Of a DNA stretch of 60,001 nucleotides, positions 27,573-35,720 are shown piece after piece. Under the pieces are notes generated by a model. That model was not told the origin of the DNA and made no database searches. It saw only the letters and a program-made list of their open reading frames with translations. This DNA comes from Planctomycetaceae bacterium. GTDB taxonomy: Bacteria; Planctomycetota; Planctomycetia; Pirellulales; PNKZ01. Location: assembly GCA_016793115.1 (NCBI GenBank), contig JAEUIN010000153.1, forward strand, positions 1-60,001, given 5' to 3'. How positions within the stretch are numbered: the first letter of the stretch is position 1; every line of letters begins with the position of its first letter. A program made the translations under genes and the position numbers.

Positions 27573-28796
27573 ATGCACGGCCAATTTCAGCCCGCGCGGC
27601 GACAGCTTTTGAAACTAAGTGCCGGCACCATGGTCGCCGGCTTAGCGAATCGTTGGTGGTCACGGGCCTCGGAGCCTTGGGGAGGAAATTCGGTGCTGAC
27701 GAGGGTTTATTCTGCTTCCGGATCGACGCACGCGGTCGTCGTCGGCGATGTGCCGCTCGCTCACACGGCGCAGATTTTTCCGCCGACGATGACAGAGAAG
27801 GTCGCAGTCGTCGACGCTGCTGCTCAATTAGATGAGTTGGCGAAGCGAATCGACATGGTGCTCCGTGCGGCCGACTCGAATCTCGATCAGGTCGTGAGAT
27901 GGAACTTTTATGTCGCCGACGACACAGCGGCGGGCGATGTCGAGACGTGGCTCCGATCTCGTTATCCCAAAAACGACACGCCCGCAGTCACGATCGTCAC
28001 GGGAAAGCTTGCAAACGAGGAGCACAAAGTCGCGGCCGACTGCATCGCGGTAAGTCAGGCCGCTGTTCGACCAGGCGAGGTCGTGCGCATGGCTGATGCC
28101 GCAATTTTGCCCCCGCGGGACAAACTCTATGTCTCAGGCGATGCCAAGCCGGGCGACCTCGCGACGGCGACGACCGAAACGCTCAAGAGTCTCGAAGCGA
28201 CGCTGACCTTCGCCAAGCTGGATTGGTCGCATGTCGTGCATCTCAAATCGTTTCTGCAGCCGATCGAAGCGGCAGGGGCGGTGCGTGACGTGATGAAGTC
28301 CTACTTCGGCGATCGCCCAATGCCCGCGCTCACGTTCGTCGAATGGGAATCGGCAGGATTACCGATCGAGATCGAACTCATCGCCGCGGTTCCGCCGGAT
28401 CGCGGCAATTCGAGCGGGGATTCCGTAGAGTATCTCACGCCGCCGCACATGAAATCGTCGCCGGTCTTCAGTCGGGCCGCTCGTGTTCGGTGCGAAAAGA
28501 CAATTTATACGTCGGGCCTTTACGGCGCGTCCGGAAGCGATGCGGCGCGCCGCGTGCGGGAGATTCTCGACGCCGTCGGCGAAGTTGCCGAGAAGGGGGG
28601 CGGCGACCTAAAGCATCTTGTGAAAGCGACGTACTATGTCAGCGACGACGTATCGAGCGAACAACTTAACAAGATTCGGCCCGACTATTACGACCCGACC
28701 CGACCGCCGGCGGCGAGCAAAGCCCTAGTACGAGGGGTCGGCAAACAGGGGCAGGGGATCGTCGTCGATATGATCGCCGTGCCCAAAGCTCCGTGA
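27573..28796 (+). CDS. Tat-signal protein with three RidA-like domains
   Basis: The 407-residue protein has a twin-arginine leader (RRQLLKLSAGTMVAGLA) and then three successive RidA/YjgF-type modules, approximately 45-165, 170-275 and 290-405. Each module has the fold's signature helix with a Val/His-Val/Leu pattern (QVVRWNFYVAD, HVVHLKSFLQP, HLVKATYYVSD). The third ends in VDMIAVPKAP like many RidA proteins. RidA enzymes hydrolyse reactive imines or enamines; they form trimers, so a single chain with three modules could fold as an intramolecular trimer. The catalytic Arg of RidA is not clear in all modules. Export of such a protein is unusual. ATG 27573 lacks a strong ribosome binding site. 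Confidence 0.8.
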   Translation: MHGQFQPARRQLLKLSAGTMVAGLANRWWSRASEPWGGNSVLTRVYSASGSTHAVVVGDVPLAHTAQIFPPTMTEKVAVVDAAAQLDELAKRIDMVLRAADSNLDQVVRWNFYVADDTAAGDVETWLRSRYPKNDTPAVTIVTGKLANEEHKVAADCIAVSQAAVRPGEVVRMADAAILPPRDKLYVSGDAKPGDLATATTETLKSLEATLTFAKLDWSHVVHLKSFLQPIEAAGAVRDVMKSYFGDRPMPALTFVEWESAGLPIEIELIAAVPPDRGNSSGDSVEYLTPPHMKSSPVFSRAARVRCEKTIYTSGLYGASGSDAARRVREILDAVGEVAEKGGGDLKHLVKATYYVSDDVSSEQLNKIRPDYYDPTRPPAASKALVRGVGKQGQGIVVDMIAVPKAP

Positions 28797-28835
28797 TCGC
28801 CGCCGATCGCAGTGAGCTTTCGGCGGCCTAGTAGC

Positions 28836-28949
28836 TTAACGGAAGCCGTAGAAAACGAGGCATCCGATGAATAAGCTGGTGGCCAGACGCGTGAAGCGGT
28901 CGTACTTGCCGTAAGGGATGACCGCGAGATTGATTGGCAGTTCGGACAT
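28836..28949 (-). CDS. Possible 37-residue membrane peptide
   Basis: ATG to TAA frame: MSELPINLAVIPYGKYDRF, then a C-terminal hydrophobic helix (TSLFIGCLVFYGF) ending in Arg. It lies in a 357-bp gap between the RidA and methyltransferase genes, convergent with the former. The AGGG box before the ATG is weak. No family is recognised. The remaining gap, 28950-29152, shows no gene. Confidence 0.35.
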   Translation of the reverse strand: MSELPINLAVIPYGKYDRFTRLATSLFIGCLVFYGFR

Positions 28950-29152
28950 CGCAACGCCCTAATTTTTGATCAGATCGCTTTGGTTTTCGTTCACGGAGGC
29001 GAAACCATTCCCTAACGATCGCCTAATGCTTTTTAGCAAAGATCGCGCCGTTATTAAATGTCGGTTCGTGGAATGTGTGGAAATGATTAGGATGCGGGAA
29101 AAGCTCAAGAATGTGAGCCGGCCGCGCGACTACCCGCAGAAGGACTATCGGT

Positions 29153-30043
29153 TTGGTTCCCCCGTCGTCTCGCCATAGTGACCTCCGCAAGCACCGTGCC
29201 GAGGTTCGGTCGCGTTTGCTGAAGCGATTTATGGCCGACGCGCCGTTTCAGCCGGCGACGAACTTATGGCGAGCCATTGAGTTGCCGGAGCTTGCCGGAG
29301 CGATGCCCCGAGCAGGTCGCGGGCTCGACGTCGGCTGCGGCGACGGTGTGTTGACGCGGATTCTGGCCGAGTTGGCCGAAGCCCGCTGGGAATTGGTCGG
29401 GGTCGATCCTGATCCGGCTGAATGCGCATTGGCCGAACGATCGGGGCTCTACGCCGCGGTTCACGAAACGGGCGCGGACCAGATTCCGGAACCGAACTCT
29501 TCATTCGACTTTGCATTCGCGAATAGCGTGCTCGAACATATCACCGATTTGGCACCCTGCCTTAAGGAAGTCGGGCGCTGTCTCAAGCCGGGTGGGTTGT
29601 TTTTTGCCACCGTTCCCTCGCCGGGTTTACACAAATGTATGAGCGGTCCGGGTTGGTCACGTCGAATCACGCGCGCCGAATATCTTCGTGAGACCGACGC
29701 ACGCTTACTCCACTTTCGCTACCCGTCGGTCGACGATTGGCAGGCGCTGCTCGACGAGGCCGATTTCAAACTTGTGTCGGCGACCGGTTACCTTACGGCC
29801 CGCCAAGTACGCCGTTGGGAAAAGTGGACCAATTGGACGGGCGGCTTGCTTTACCGATTGAAGGGCTCAAAAAGCCGGCCCATTGAGATCCAACGCGGTC
29901 TCGGGCTTCGTCGCGGGTTACCGAAGCCGTTGAGGTTTCTCGGGACACCGCTCGCGTGGACGGCGGGTCTCGGGCTGCTCAGCGACGACTCGGCCGATCC
30001 GAGTGCAACCGCGTGCCTGCTGGTCGTCGCTCGCAAGCGTTAG
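29153..30043 (+). CDS. Class I SAM-dependent methyltransferase
   Basis: The 296-residue protein has motif I GLDVGCGDGVLTRIL near residue 60, an acidic strand end VGVDPDP for adenosine binding, and post-motif FAFANSVLEHITDLAPCLKEVGRCLKPGGLFFATVP, as in Methyltransf_11. A C-terminal region with LRFLGTPLAWTAGLGLL is hydrophobic and may touch the membrane. The start is probably TTG 29153 or a nearby alternative; the N-terminus is uncertain. The last 65 bp overlap tail-to-tail with the glycosyltransferase gene. With two glycosyltransferases beside it, a role in modifying a glycan or glycolipid is likely, but the substrate is unknown. Confidence 0.85.
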   Translation: MVPPSSRHSDLRKHRAEVRSRLLKRFMADAPFQPATNLWRAIELPELAGAMPRAGRGLDVGCGDGVLTRILAELAEARWELVGVDPDPAECALAERSGLYAAVHETGADQIPEPNSSFDFAFANSVLEHITDLAPCLKEVGRCLKPGGLFFATVPSPGLHKCMSGPGWSRRITRAEYLRETDARLLHFRYPSVDDWQALLDEADFKLVSATGYLTARQVRRWEKWTNWTGGLLYRLKGSKSRPIEIQRGLGLRRGLPKPLRFLGTPLAWTAGLGLLSDDSADPSATACLLVVARKR

Positions 30044-31220
30044 CGTCGACGAGCTGATGATAGAGGGCCTCGACCTGCGGTGCGATAAACTCGCGCCAGC
30101 CGAGTTGAGCGACTTGCCGCCGGCCGGCGTCGACCAGCGCTGTGCGGGCCTGATCATCGCGCAGCAGCGTCACGATTCGCTCGGCCCAGGCTGCGGGCGT
30201 AGCATCTTCGGGAAGTCGCGCGGCGGAGGTAGTTGATTCGTCGCCGAGAAAATCTCCGACTGCGGTTTCGGGGCCGATTGCAGCGAGCACGGGCGTTCCC
30301 AGCGTCAACGCTTCAAGTACCACGGTGCTTTGACCTTCGCGTAGCGACGGTTGGAGCAGCAACGCCGCCGATGCGATGGCTTCAAGCACGTCCTCGCTTC
30401 GAGCAAGCTGGCCATGCAGCGAAACGCTCTCCGCCAGGTCGAGATTTGCCTGTAATTGCCGCAAATTCGTCGCTTCCGGGCCATCGCCGATCACATGCAA
30501 ATGTGCGCCGTTCAGAGCCTCTACAACCGAGGTCCAGGCCCGCAGCGCGAGGTCGACTTGCTTATAGGAAATTAGCCGACCGGCGACGACCACCTTGAGC
30601 GGATCGCGCCGGCCGGCGGGTAGCGCGCCCGACGTAGCGACGAAGCCGCGAGGGATCACCGAGATTCGCTTCGCATCGACGCCGAGGAGTTGCTCAAGGC
30701 GGCGGCCGGTCGTCGGCGAGATGCAGAGATGATGAGGCGCGATCCAAGCACACCACCGTTCAAGCCCTGCGCCGACAATACCCTTTGCACCGAGGTACCG
30801 CCTCCAATAATCGCGTCCCCAGACTTCCAACCAAGTTAGGAGCCACGGCAATCGTCGGGCTCGAATAAGCCGCACGAACCAAAACGCCGGCACGGAGAAG
30901 AATGGAAAGGCATGCACGTCGAACAGATCGAAAGAGTTCAAGTCATAGCGGCGGAGTTGCCGCAGCACGCCCCACGCGAAACGCAACGGCTGGCTCATTC
31001 GCCGTTTGCCGTCCGAACCGTAGAGCGGCACGTTTGGACAAACGGCATGATAGTGCAGGCCGTCGCGCTCAATGTCAGGCGGGCCGTCCCAACAGTGCAT
31101 GCCGAAGAAGTGGCACTCATGTCCGCGGTCTCGCAACTCGCAGGCCAGTTCGTAAAGCGTCTTTTCGCCGCCGCCTTTGACCCATGGATACACGGCGTCG
31201 TAGAGAAAGCCGATTTTCAC
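29979..31220 (-). CDS. Glycosyltransferase family 4
   Basis: The 413-residue GT-B enzyme starts MKIGFLYDAVYPWVKGGGEKTLYELA, the glycine-rich acceptor loop. It has SVIPRGF and KVVVAGRLISYKQVDLAL at the start of the donor domain, and LQPSLREGQSTVVLEALTLGTPVLA, in which the EX7E-like glutamates of retaining GT4 enzymes occur. It has no signal or membrane helix and probably works at the cytoplasmic face of the membrane. Substrates are unknown. It lies 57 bp downstream of the GT2 gene on the same strand, forming a small glycan operon. Its 3' end overlaps the opposite-strand methyltransferase gene. Confidence 0.9.
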   Translation of the reverse strand: MKIGFLYDAVYPWVKGGGEKTLYELACELRDRGHECHFFGMHCWDGPPDIERDGLHYHAVCPNVPLYGSDGKRRMSQPLRFAWGVLRQLRRYDLNSFDLFDVHAFPFFSVPAFWFVRLIRARRLPWLLTWLEVWGRDYWRRYLGAKGIVGAGLERWCAWIAPHHLCISPTTGRRLEQLLGVDAKRISVIPRGFVATSGALPAGRRDPLKVVVAGRLISYKQVDLALRAWTSVVEALNGAHLHVIGDGPEATNLRQLQANLDLAESVSLHGQLARSEDVLEAIASAALLLQPSLREGQSTVVLEALTLGTPVLAAIGPETAVGDFLGDESTTSAARLPEDATPAAWAERIVTLLRDDQARTALVDAGRRQVAQLGWREFIAPQVEALYHQLVDANACERRPAGTRLHSDRPSRR

Positions 31221-31277
31221 GCGAGCGGATGCCGTGGTTGCTGATGTCGAGCCAAGTCGACGCGTAAGGGAAATAAG

Positions 31278-32480
31278 CTAGCCGCGTCGGTTCTGTTCGT
31301 TAGGCAGTTCCATGATGCCAACCAGAAAGCTCGCGAACATAATTTCGAGCCCGATGACGAACAACGTACCGCCGAAGATCCAGCGAGCCGGCGACGGCAC
31401 TTCATATGTTTGCACCCAATGAATGAGGACCGGCAGCGACAGGATGATCGACGCGAGCATGACGGCGATGCCGAAGACGATCCCCTTCTCGACGGAAAAT
31501 CGCCGCAGGAATTGAGTCACTCGCGGATCGACGAATACCGGGTCGACGCGATGAGTGTAGAGTTTGGCCAAGAGCCCGAACACAAGGAGGTGGGTGCCGC
31601 TGATCGTGACGACGCTCGCGGTATACATGAAGTTCGGGCCGAACAATCCGCTTGGTTGTCCGTAGCCCGCGAGCACCACGGCGGGGATCGCCGCCAGACC
31701 GATGAGCGTGAGCAGCAGCCCCGGAAGAATGAAAAGATAGAGCGGGCTGCACATCAAGATGAAACGCAGGTGTCGCCAGCCGTCGCGGAAGCTGCGCAGG
31801 TGCGGGGGGCGATCGCGGCCGTCGGGATGCAGCGTGATCGGAATCTCTTCGATTTTTAGGCCGGCCTTGGCGCTCTTGATGACGATCTCGCTTGCCAATT
31901 CCATGCCCGGCATCTGCAGGTTCATCCGCCGATAGGCGTCCACCGTGAATGCACGGAGCCCGCAGTGGCAATCGCCGGCGTTGGTGCGAAAGATAAAGTT
32001 GAGAAACCCGCTCAGCACGGGATTGCCGATCCAGCGATGGTGCCAGGGCATCGCGCCCGGTTTGATCTCGCCCTTCAGGCGATTTCCCATGACGACGTCG
32101 GCGCCGCGCCGCAGCCGCTCGACGAAACGCCCGAGTTCCGTGAAATCGTAACTGTCGTCGGCGTCGCCCATTAAAATGAAGCGGCCGCGCGCTTCATCGA
32201 AGCCGCGCCGTAAGGCGTTGCCGTAACCTTTGAGGTTGTGCGAGACGACGCGGGCCCCGGCGGCCGCAGCGACCTCGCGGCTCCGATCGGTTGAACCGTT
32301 GTCGACGACGACGACTTCGCCGACGATCCCGGCGTCGCGCATCGTGCGAATCGCCTTCTCGACGCACGTCCCCACAGTCAGTTCCTCGTTCAAGCAGGGC
32401 ATGACGACCGACAACTCGAAGGCGGCGGCGTCGCCGTCGGGCGTCGTGAACTGATTGGGCTGAGCGATTGCAGGGGGCAT
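31278..32480 (-). CDS. Glycosyltransferase family 2 (dolichol-phosphate mannosyltransferase-like)
   Basis: The GT-A domain occupies roughly residues 20-240: ELSVVMPCLNEELTVGTCV, VVVDNGSTDRSREVA, and the DXD-type LMGDADDSYDF. CGLRAFTVDAYRRM and ELASEIVIKSAKAGLKIEEIPI match the DPM1/polyprenyl-phosphate glycosyltransferase class. Four C-terminal hydrophobic helices (about 260-390) anchor it in the membrane. The 400-residue form starting MPPAIAQPNQF is chosen because homologues begin close to the GT-A domain. Such enzymes load a sugar on a polyprenyl phosphate carrier. The downstream GT4 gene is likely co-transcribed. Confidence 0.9.
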   Translation of the reverse strand: MPPAIAQPNQFTTPDGDAAAFELSVVMPCLNEELTVGTCVEKAIRTMRDAGIVGEVVVVDNGSTDRSREVAAAAGARVVSHNLKGYGNALRRGFDEARGRFILMGDADDSYDFTELGRFVERLRRGADVVMGNRLKGEIKPGAMPWHHRWIGNPVLSGFLNFIFRTNAGDCHCGLRAFTVDAYRRMNLQMPGMELASEIVIKSAKAGLKIEEIPITLHPDGRDRPPHLRSFRDGWRHLRFILMCSPLYLFILPGLLLTLIGLAAIPAVVLAGYGQPSGLFGPNFMYTASVVTISGTHLLVFGLLAKLYTHRVDPVFVDPRVTQFLRRFSVEKGIVFGIAVMLASIILSLPVLIHWVQTYEVPSPARWIFGGTLFVIGLEIMFASFLVGIMELPNEQNRRG

Positions 32481-32822
32481 GGCGAAAACGTTCAACTGTC
32501 CATCAGGCGATGCGGCGGCAACGGCTAAGCCACACCCTCGCACTGCTAAGAGTCGGCTCCGGTCCGGAGGCCGCGCAAGTTGGGTCGAGTCATTCTATCC
32601 CCCACGACTACTCTCTGCGAGGGTTGCTCCGGCTATGACGGCTCCTGCGTCGCGGTCGACAGCTTCCGTAATCTCGGTACAGCCGGCAAGCGCGGCACCC
32701 CGCTTATGTTCCGCTGTACGCCGCGCCGAAGCGATTGTAGTTGCGGCGGCGCATGACGCGGCCGCCCGCCACGCTTTGATTGTTCCCACGACAGCCGATT
32801 GTCGATCGACGCGGAGTCTTCC
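32481..32822. other. Gene-free divergent intergenic region
   Basis: About 340 bp lie between the divergent GT2 and Cys-rich secreted protein genes. It should hold both promoters. I see no recognisable gene, RNA or clear repeat in it. Confidence 0.4.
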
Positions 32823-33260
32823 ATGCACGGTTCGTTCGTCTCTCGTCGTTTGTTCGGTCGCTGTGTGTTGATCGCCGTCGTCGGCGCTGCAGGCCTCTTG
32901 GCGACGTCGTCAGCCGAGGCCGGCCAATGCGGTCCGGATATTACCGGCTGCTGGCCATGCGGCTCATGGACGAGTCATTGCACGGGACACCAGGGCAAAC
33001 TTCGCGCGACCATCACTTGCTGCGACGGCTCGCATTACAAGTGCACGTTTTCCGGCACGTTCTTCAAGGTGATTCCATTTCGATACACTGTGACGTTGTG
33101 CGTCACGCGCGTCGATAACGGCGTCGTCTACTTCACTGCGTCGCGCAACATTCCGCTGTTCGGCGGAACTTATTCCATGAACGGCTACGCGACCGCGTGC
33201 AAGTTCCACGCGAACTATTGCTCGCCGAAGGATCGCGGCACGTTCTCGATGAGCCGCTAA
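32823..33260 (+). CDS. Secreted Cys-rich protein, unknown function
   Basis: The 145-residue product has a signal peptide (MHGSFVSRRLFGRCVLIAVVGAAG..., cleavage predicted after SSAEA). The mature part is a small beta-rich domain with 10 cysteines, in the patterns CGPDITGCWPCGSW, CTGHQGKLRATITCC and CKFHANYC, and many Gly, Thr and aromatic residues. The even number of cysteines suggests disulfide bonding outside the cytoplasm. The start is ATG 32823, eight codons inside the longest frame, because it leaves a normal n-region. It is monocistronic. I do not recognise the family. Confidence 0.75.
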   Translation: MHGSFVSRRLFGRCVLIAVVGAAGLLATSSAEAGQCGPDITGCWPCGSWTSHCTGHQGKLRATITCCDGSHYKCTFSGTFFKVIPFRYTVTLCVTRVDNGVVYFTASRNIPLFGGTYSMNGYATACKFHANYCSPKDRGTFSMSR

Positions 33261-33289
33261 GGCAGTTGCCGGTCGCTGCTTGCCGGACG

Positions 33290-33796
33290 CTAGTTCGGCC
33301 ACGTCACTTCGCCGGGCACGCCGACGCCGTCGGTGCCCGTCCATTGTTCGAGCGATCCTTGTTTCGCTTGAACGCAGATGTAGAACATCGGTTCAGCGGA
33401 CGTATTGCGCCAACATCTAACTCCCTCCGTCGCGACGCGCACGACCGAGCCTTCGCGGATCGGCATAATGTCGTCGTCGACGCGGAACTCACCTGCCCCG
33501 CTGAGAAACAAATAAGCTTCTTCGTTCTGTTTGTGCTTGTGATAGAAGGGGAACGACGTACGCGGCGGCAGGAGTCCGTACGAAATTTCCATTCCGCTCA
33601 GCCCAAGAAGTTGATGGAGAAAAACCTTGCCGGGCGCCGTCGCACCGATGAGCGGATGACGAATCCCATAGCGGCCTAATTCTTCGATCGGGCCGAGACA
33701 AACCTGGGAATAGTTTACGCCGGAACCGCGGTCGACGACGTCGGCGCGTTGCGGAAAGTCGGGGATCTTCGGTGTTTCGGCGGGAGCGGCGTTCAT
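33290..33796 (-). CDS. Cupin domain protein
   Basis: The 168-residue protein has a single cupin barrel. Motif 1 fits FPFYHKHKQNEEAYLFLSGAGEF (about 83-105), with the His-His-Glu metal ligands. Motif 2 is around MPIREGSVVRVATEG, where the usual histidine is replaced. FYICVQ closes the barrel. Small cupins of this kind act as metal-dependent isomerases, dioxygenases or sensors. Its ATG overlaps the tetR stop by ATGA, so the two are translationally coupled and probably expressed together. The cupin is the likely effector enzyme of a TetR-controlled response. Confidence 0.85.
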   Translation of the reverse strand: MNAAPAETPKIPDFPQRADVVDRGSGVNYSQVCLGPIEELGRYGIRHPLIGATAPGKVFLHQLLGLSGMEISYGLLPPRTSFPFYHKHKQNEEAYLFLSGAGEFRVDDDIMPIREGSVVRVATEGVRCWRNTSAEPMFYICVQAKQGSLEQWTGTDGVGVPGEVTWPN

Positions 33797-34488
33797 GGCG
33801 TACTTCTCCTGGCTGAGAGTGTGTCGGAACGACGAGACTTCGGCTTGCGCGACTTCTTTTGCGGAGTCAATGCGGGCGGCTTCGCACGAGATCGCCGCGA
33901 CGATACGGATGAACTTCGCAGTACGTCGTCGAACATGCGGCGGCAAGCGACGACGATGCGCTCGGCCGCGGCTTCGTCTGGCATAGCTCGTGCAAGCGCC
34001 ACGCCTCCGACGAACAACGCCAACATCGCCCACGGTGCGTCGGGCCAAGTTACGCCCGCGTCGCGAAAGTGCGGCATGAGTTCATCAAGCCGCTCGCGGA
34101 CGAGTTTCGCAAATGCGACGCGTGCATTGGGAGATGCGCGAGCCAAGTCGGCGAGCAGCGGCGGCATCGGGCAACCTTTTTCAATGGTTCGGCAATGCGC
34201 TCCGCTGAGATACTTCGCCGCCATAGCCCGGAGATGCTCGGCCCCGAGGCCGGCCTCGGCCGTACGCCCGGAGACGACGCTTGTCGCCTGCAGCGATTCG
34301 CCGATCGCCTCGGCGAAAAGCGCGTCTTTGGAAGGAAAGTGAGCGTAAAAACCCCCGGCGGTGAGGCCGGCTTCGCGCATCACCTCGTCGACGCCGGCCG
34401 CAGCCTGCCCTCGACGCTTAAACACGGCGGCGGCGGCTTCGACAATCCGGCGGCGTGTGGCTTGTTTGTGATCGGCGGCGTATCGCAT
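33793..34488 (-). CDS. TetR family transcriptional regulator
   Basis: The 231-residue protein has an N-terminal TetR helix-turn-helix: RRRIVEAAAAVFKRRGQAAAGVDEVMREAGLTAGGFYAHFPSKDALF (about 12-58). The ligand domain includes GCPMPPLLADLARASPNARVAF, a segment common in AcrR/NemR-like regulators that respond to reactive electrophiles, with Cys near residue 106 a possible sensor. A strongly basic tail (SSRRSRAKPP to SARRSTP) is unusual. A near-perfect 30-bp palindrome lies across its promoter, so autorepression is likely. It is co-transcribed with the cupin through an ATGA overlap. The ATG is placed where a leaderless transcript would begin. Confidence 0.9.
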   Translation of the reverse strand: MRYAADHKQATRRRIVEAAAAVFKRRGQAAAGVDEVMREAGLTAGGFYAHFPSKDALFAEAIGESLQATSVVSGRTAEAGLGAEHLRAMAAKYLSGAHCRTIEKGCPMPPLLADLARASPNARVAFAKLVRERLDELMPHFRDAGVTWPDAPWAMLALFVGGVALARAMPDEAAAERIVVACRRMFDDVLRSSSVSSRRSRAKPPALTPQKKSRKPKSRRSDTLSARRSTP

Positions 34489-34491
34489 GAT

Positions 34492-34523
34492 GCCTTTATA
34501 TTACGATCGTAATATGAAGGCAA
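34492..34523 (-). promoter_or_regulatory. TetR operator embedded in a leaderless promoter
   Basis: ATATTACGATCGTAATAT (34498-34515) is a perfect 18-bp palindrome, extended to 30 bp by GCCTT/AAGGC arms with one mismatched pair. On the minus strand it overlaps -35 TTGCCT and -10 TATAAA with a 17-bp spacer. The predicted start is the A of the tetR ATG. Confidence 0.8.
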
Positions 34524-34614
34524 GTGCCGTAACTCGATCGCATCGACCTATTGTCGTCGAAAAGGAATTCGTCGCCCCGCCTTGAACGGCTACGGCGATT
34601 AGCGCGGCGCTCGG

Positions 34615-35613
34615 CTACCGCTCGGCGACCACTTCGACGCCCGCAAGTCGCGCGAGGCGTTCCTCGGCCTCCGCCACCGCCTGCATCGCGTCCTGCATTT
34701 GCTCGGGCGTGACGCCGTGGCGAGGCCGCTTCTTCAGCCCTTCGAGAAACTCGTCGACATGGCCGACGAGTTGAATGGAATTCGGCACGTCGAGTCCCTT
34801 AGTCGCTTCGACGTCGGCTTGAAGCACCGGGGCATATTCGGTTTGCACGGTACGGAGCCGCGACGCCAGCGCGCCCGCCTCCTCGTCGCCGCAAAGATAG
34901 AGCCCGACGTCGATCTTCGACGCGCCGGCTTCGACGACCGATGTGCCGAATAGCGTCTTCTTGTTGGCTCGCGCGCTGCAGGCGAACGTGCACCAATCGC
35001 CGCGCCAATTCTTCGGCACGATCGCGAGAAACGAGAACTCCTTCGAGCCTTCGAGCGAGGCGTCGTTCGAAGGGCGGAGCTTGAAAAACACGCCATGGCC
35101 CCGGTTCATCGTGCCGCTGGCGAGCACCAGTGCTTTGGGAGCGATTCGCTGATACTGGTTTTGCTCCGTCTTACGCGTGATTTGGTTTTTCACGGCGCTC
35201 AGCGAAAAAATCGTGTAAGCCACCCTCGCCTCTTGCGCCACCATGTCGGTGTCTTCCGTGAAGTCGGCCACCTCGATGCGGTCGTCCGCGTAGCGGCTTT
35301 CGAGCGTCGTGTTTGGGAGATAGTCGAGCACCTTGAGACGCATCTTGGGGCTGCTGATCAAATATGTAAGGTCGACGATCGACTTCTCGTCCCCCTCGAC
35401 GATGTCGGCCGAGATCCGGAACTTCGCTTCAATCACCTTGTGATGCGGATGGATCGCCGCGCATTTTTCCGGCGTGACGTCGCGGCACTCGATGCGGTCC
35501 GGCACGTCGAACTGCACCCGCAACGCATCGCCGCCCAGACTCGTCGAAGCTTCGAAGCCGAGGATCGCAAACATCACGGAGAAAGCAAAACGCTGCGCAA
35601 CACGGTACGGCAT
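34615..35613 (-). CDS. Secreted protein of unknown function
   Basis: The 332-residue protein has a signal peptide (VAQRFAFSVMFAILGFEAST) and is otherwise soluble. The body contains an early CRDVTPEKC disulfide candidate and a GDWCTFACSARANKKTLFG segment. The C-terminal 60 residues form charged helices (EFLEGLKKRPRHGVTPEQMQDAMQAVAEAEERLARL), possibly coiled-coil. No catalytic motif is seen and I do not recognise a family. It lies about 110 bp after the next gene on the same strand and may be in the same transcription unit. Confidence 0.7.
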   Translation of the reverse strand: MPYRVAQRFAFSVMFAILGFEASTSLGGDALRVQFDVPDRIECRDVTPEKCAAIHPHHKVIEAKFRISADIVEGDEKSIVDLTYLISSPKMRLKVLDYLPNTTLESRYADDRIEVADFTEDTDMVAQEARVAYTIFSLSAVKNQITRKTEQNQYQRIAPKALVLASGTMNRGHGVFFKLRPSNDASLEGSKEFSFLAIVPKNWRGDWCTFACSARANKKTLFGTSVVEAGASKIDVGLYLCGDEEAGALASRLRTVQTEYAPVLQADVEATKGLDVPNSIQLVGHVDEFLEGLKKRPRHGVTPEQMQDAMQAVAEAEERLARLAGVEVVAER

Positions 35614-35720
35614 GGCAAAAACTCGGGACGATCAGGTGCGGTGTGCCGAAAACGGGCGCGAAGAATAGCACACCGCGCCGCCGGCCAGAATAAGGATTCC
35701 CTGCCGCCACTGCCGGCAAG

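Noticed and set aside
28966..29178. 70-codon plus-strand frame before the methyltransferase
   Set aside because: No ribosome binding site, mixed composition and overlap with the next gene; no sign of coding.
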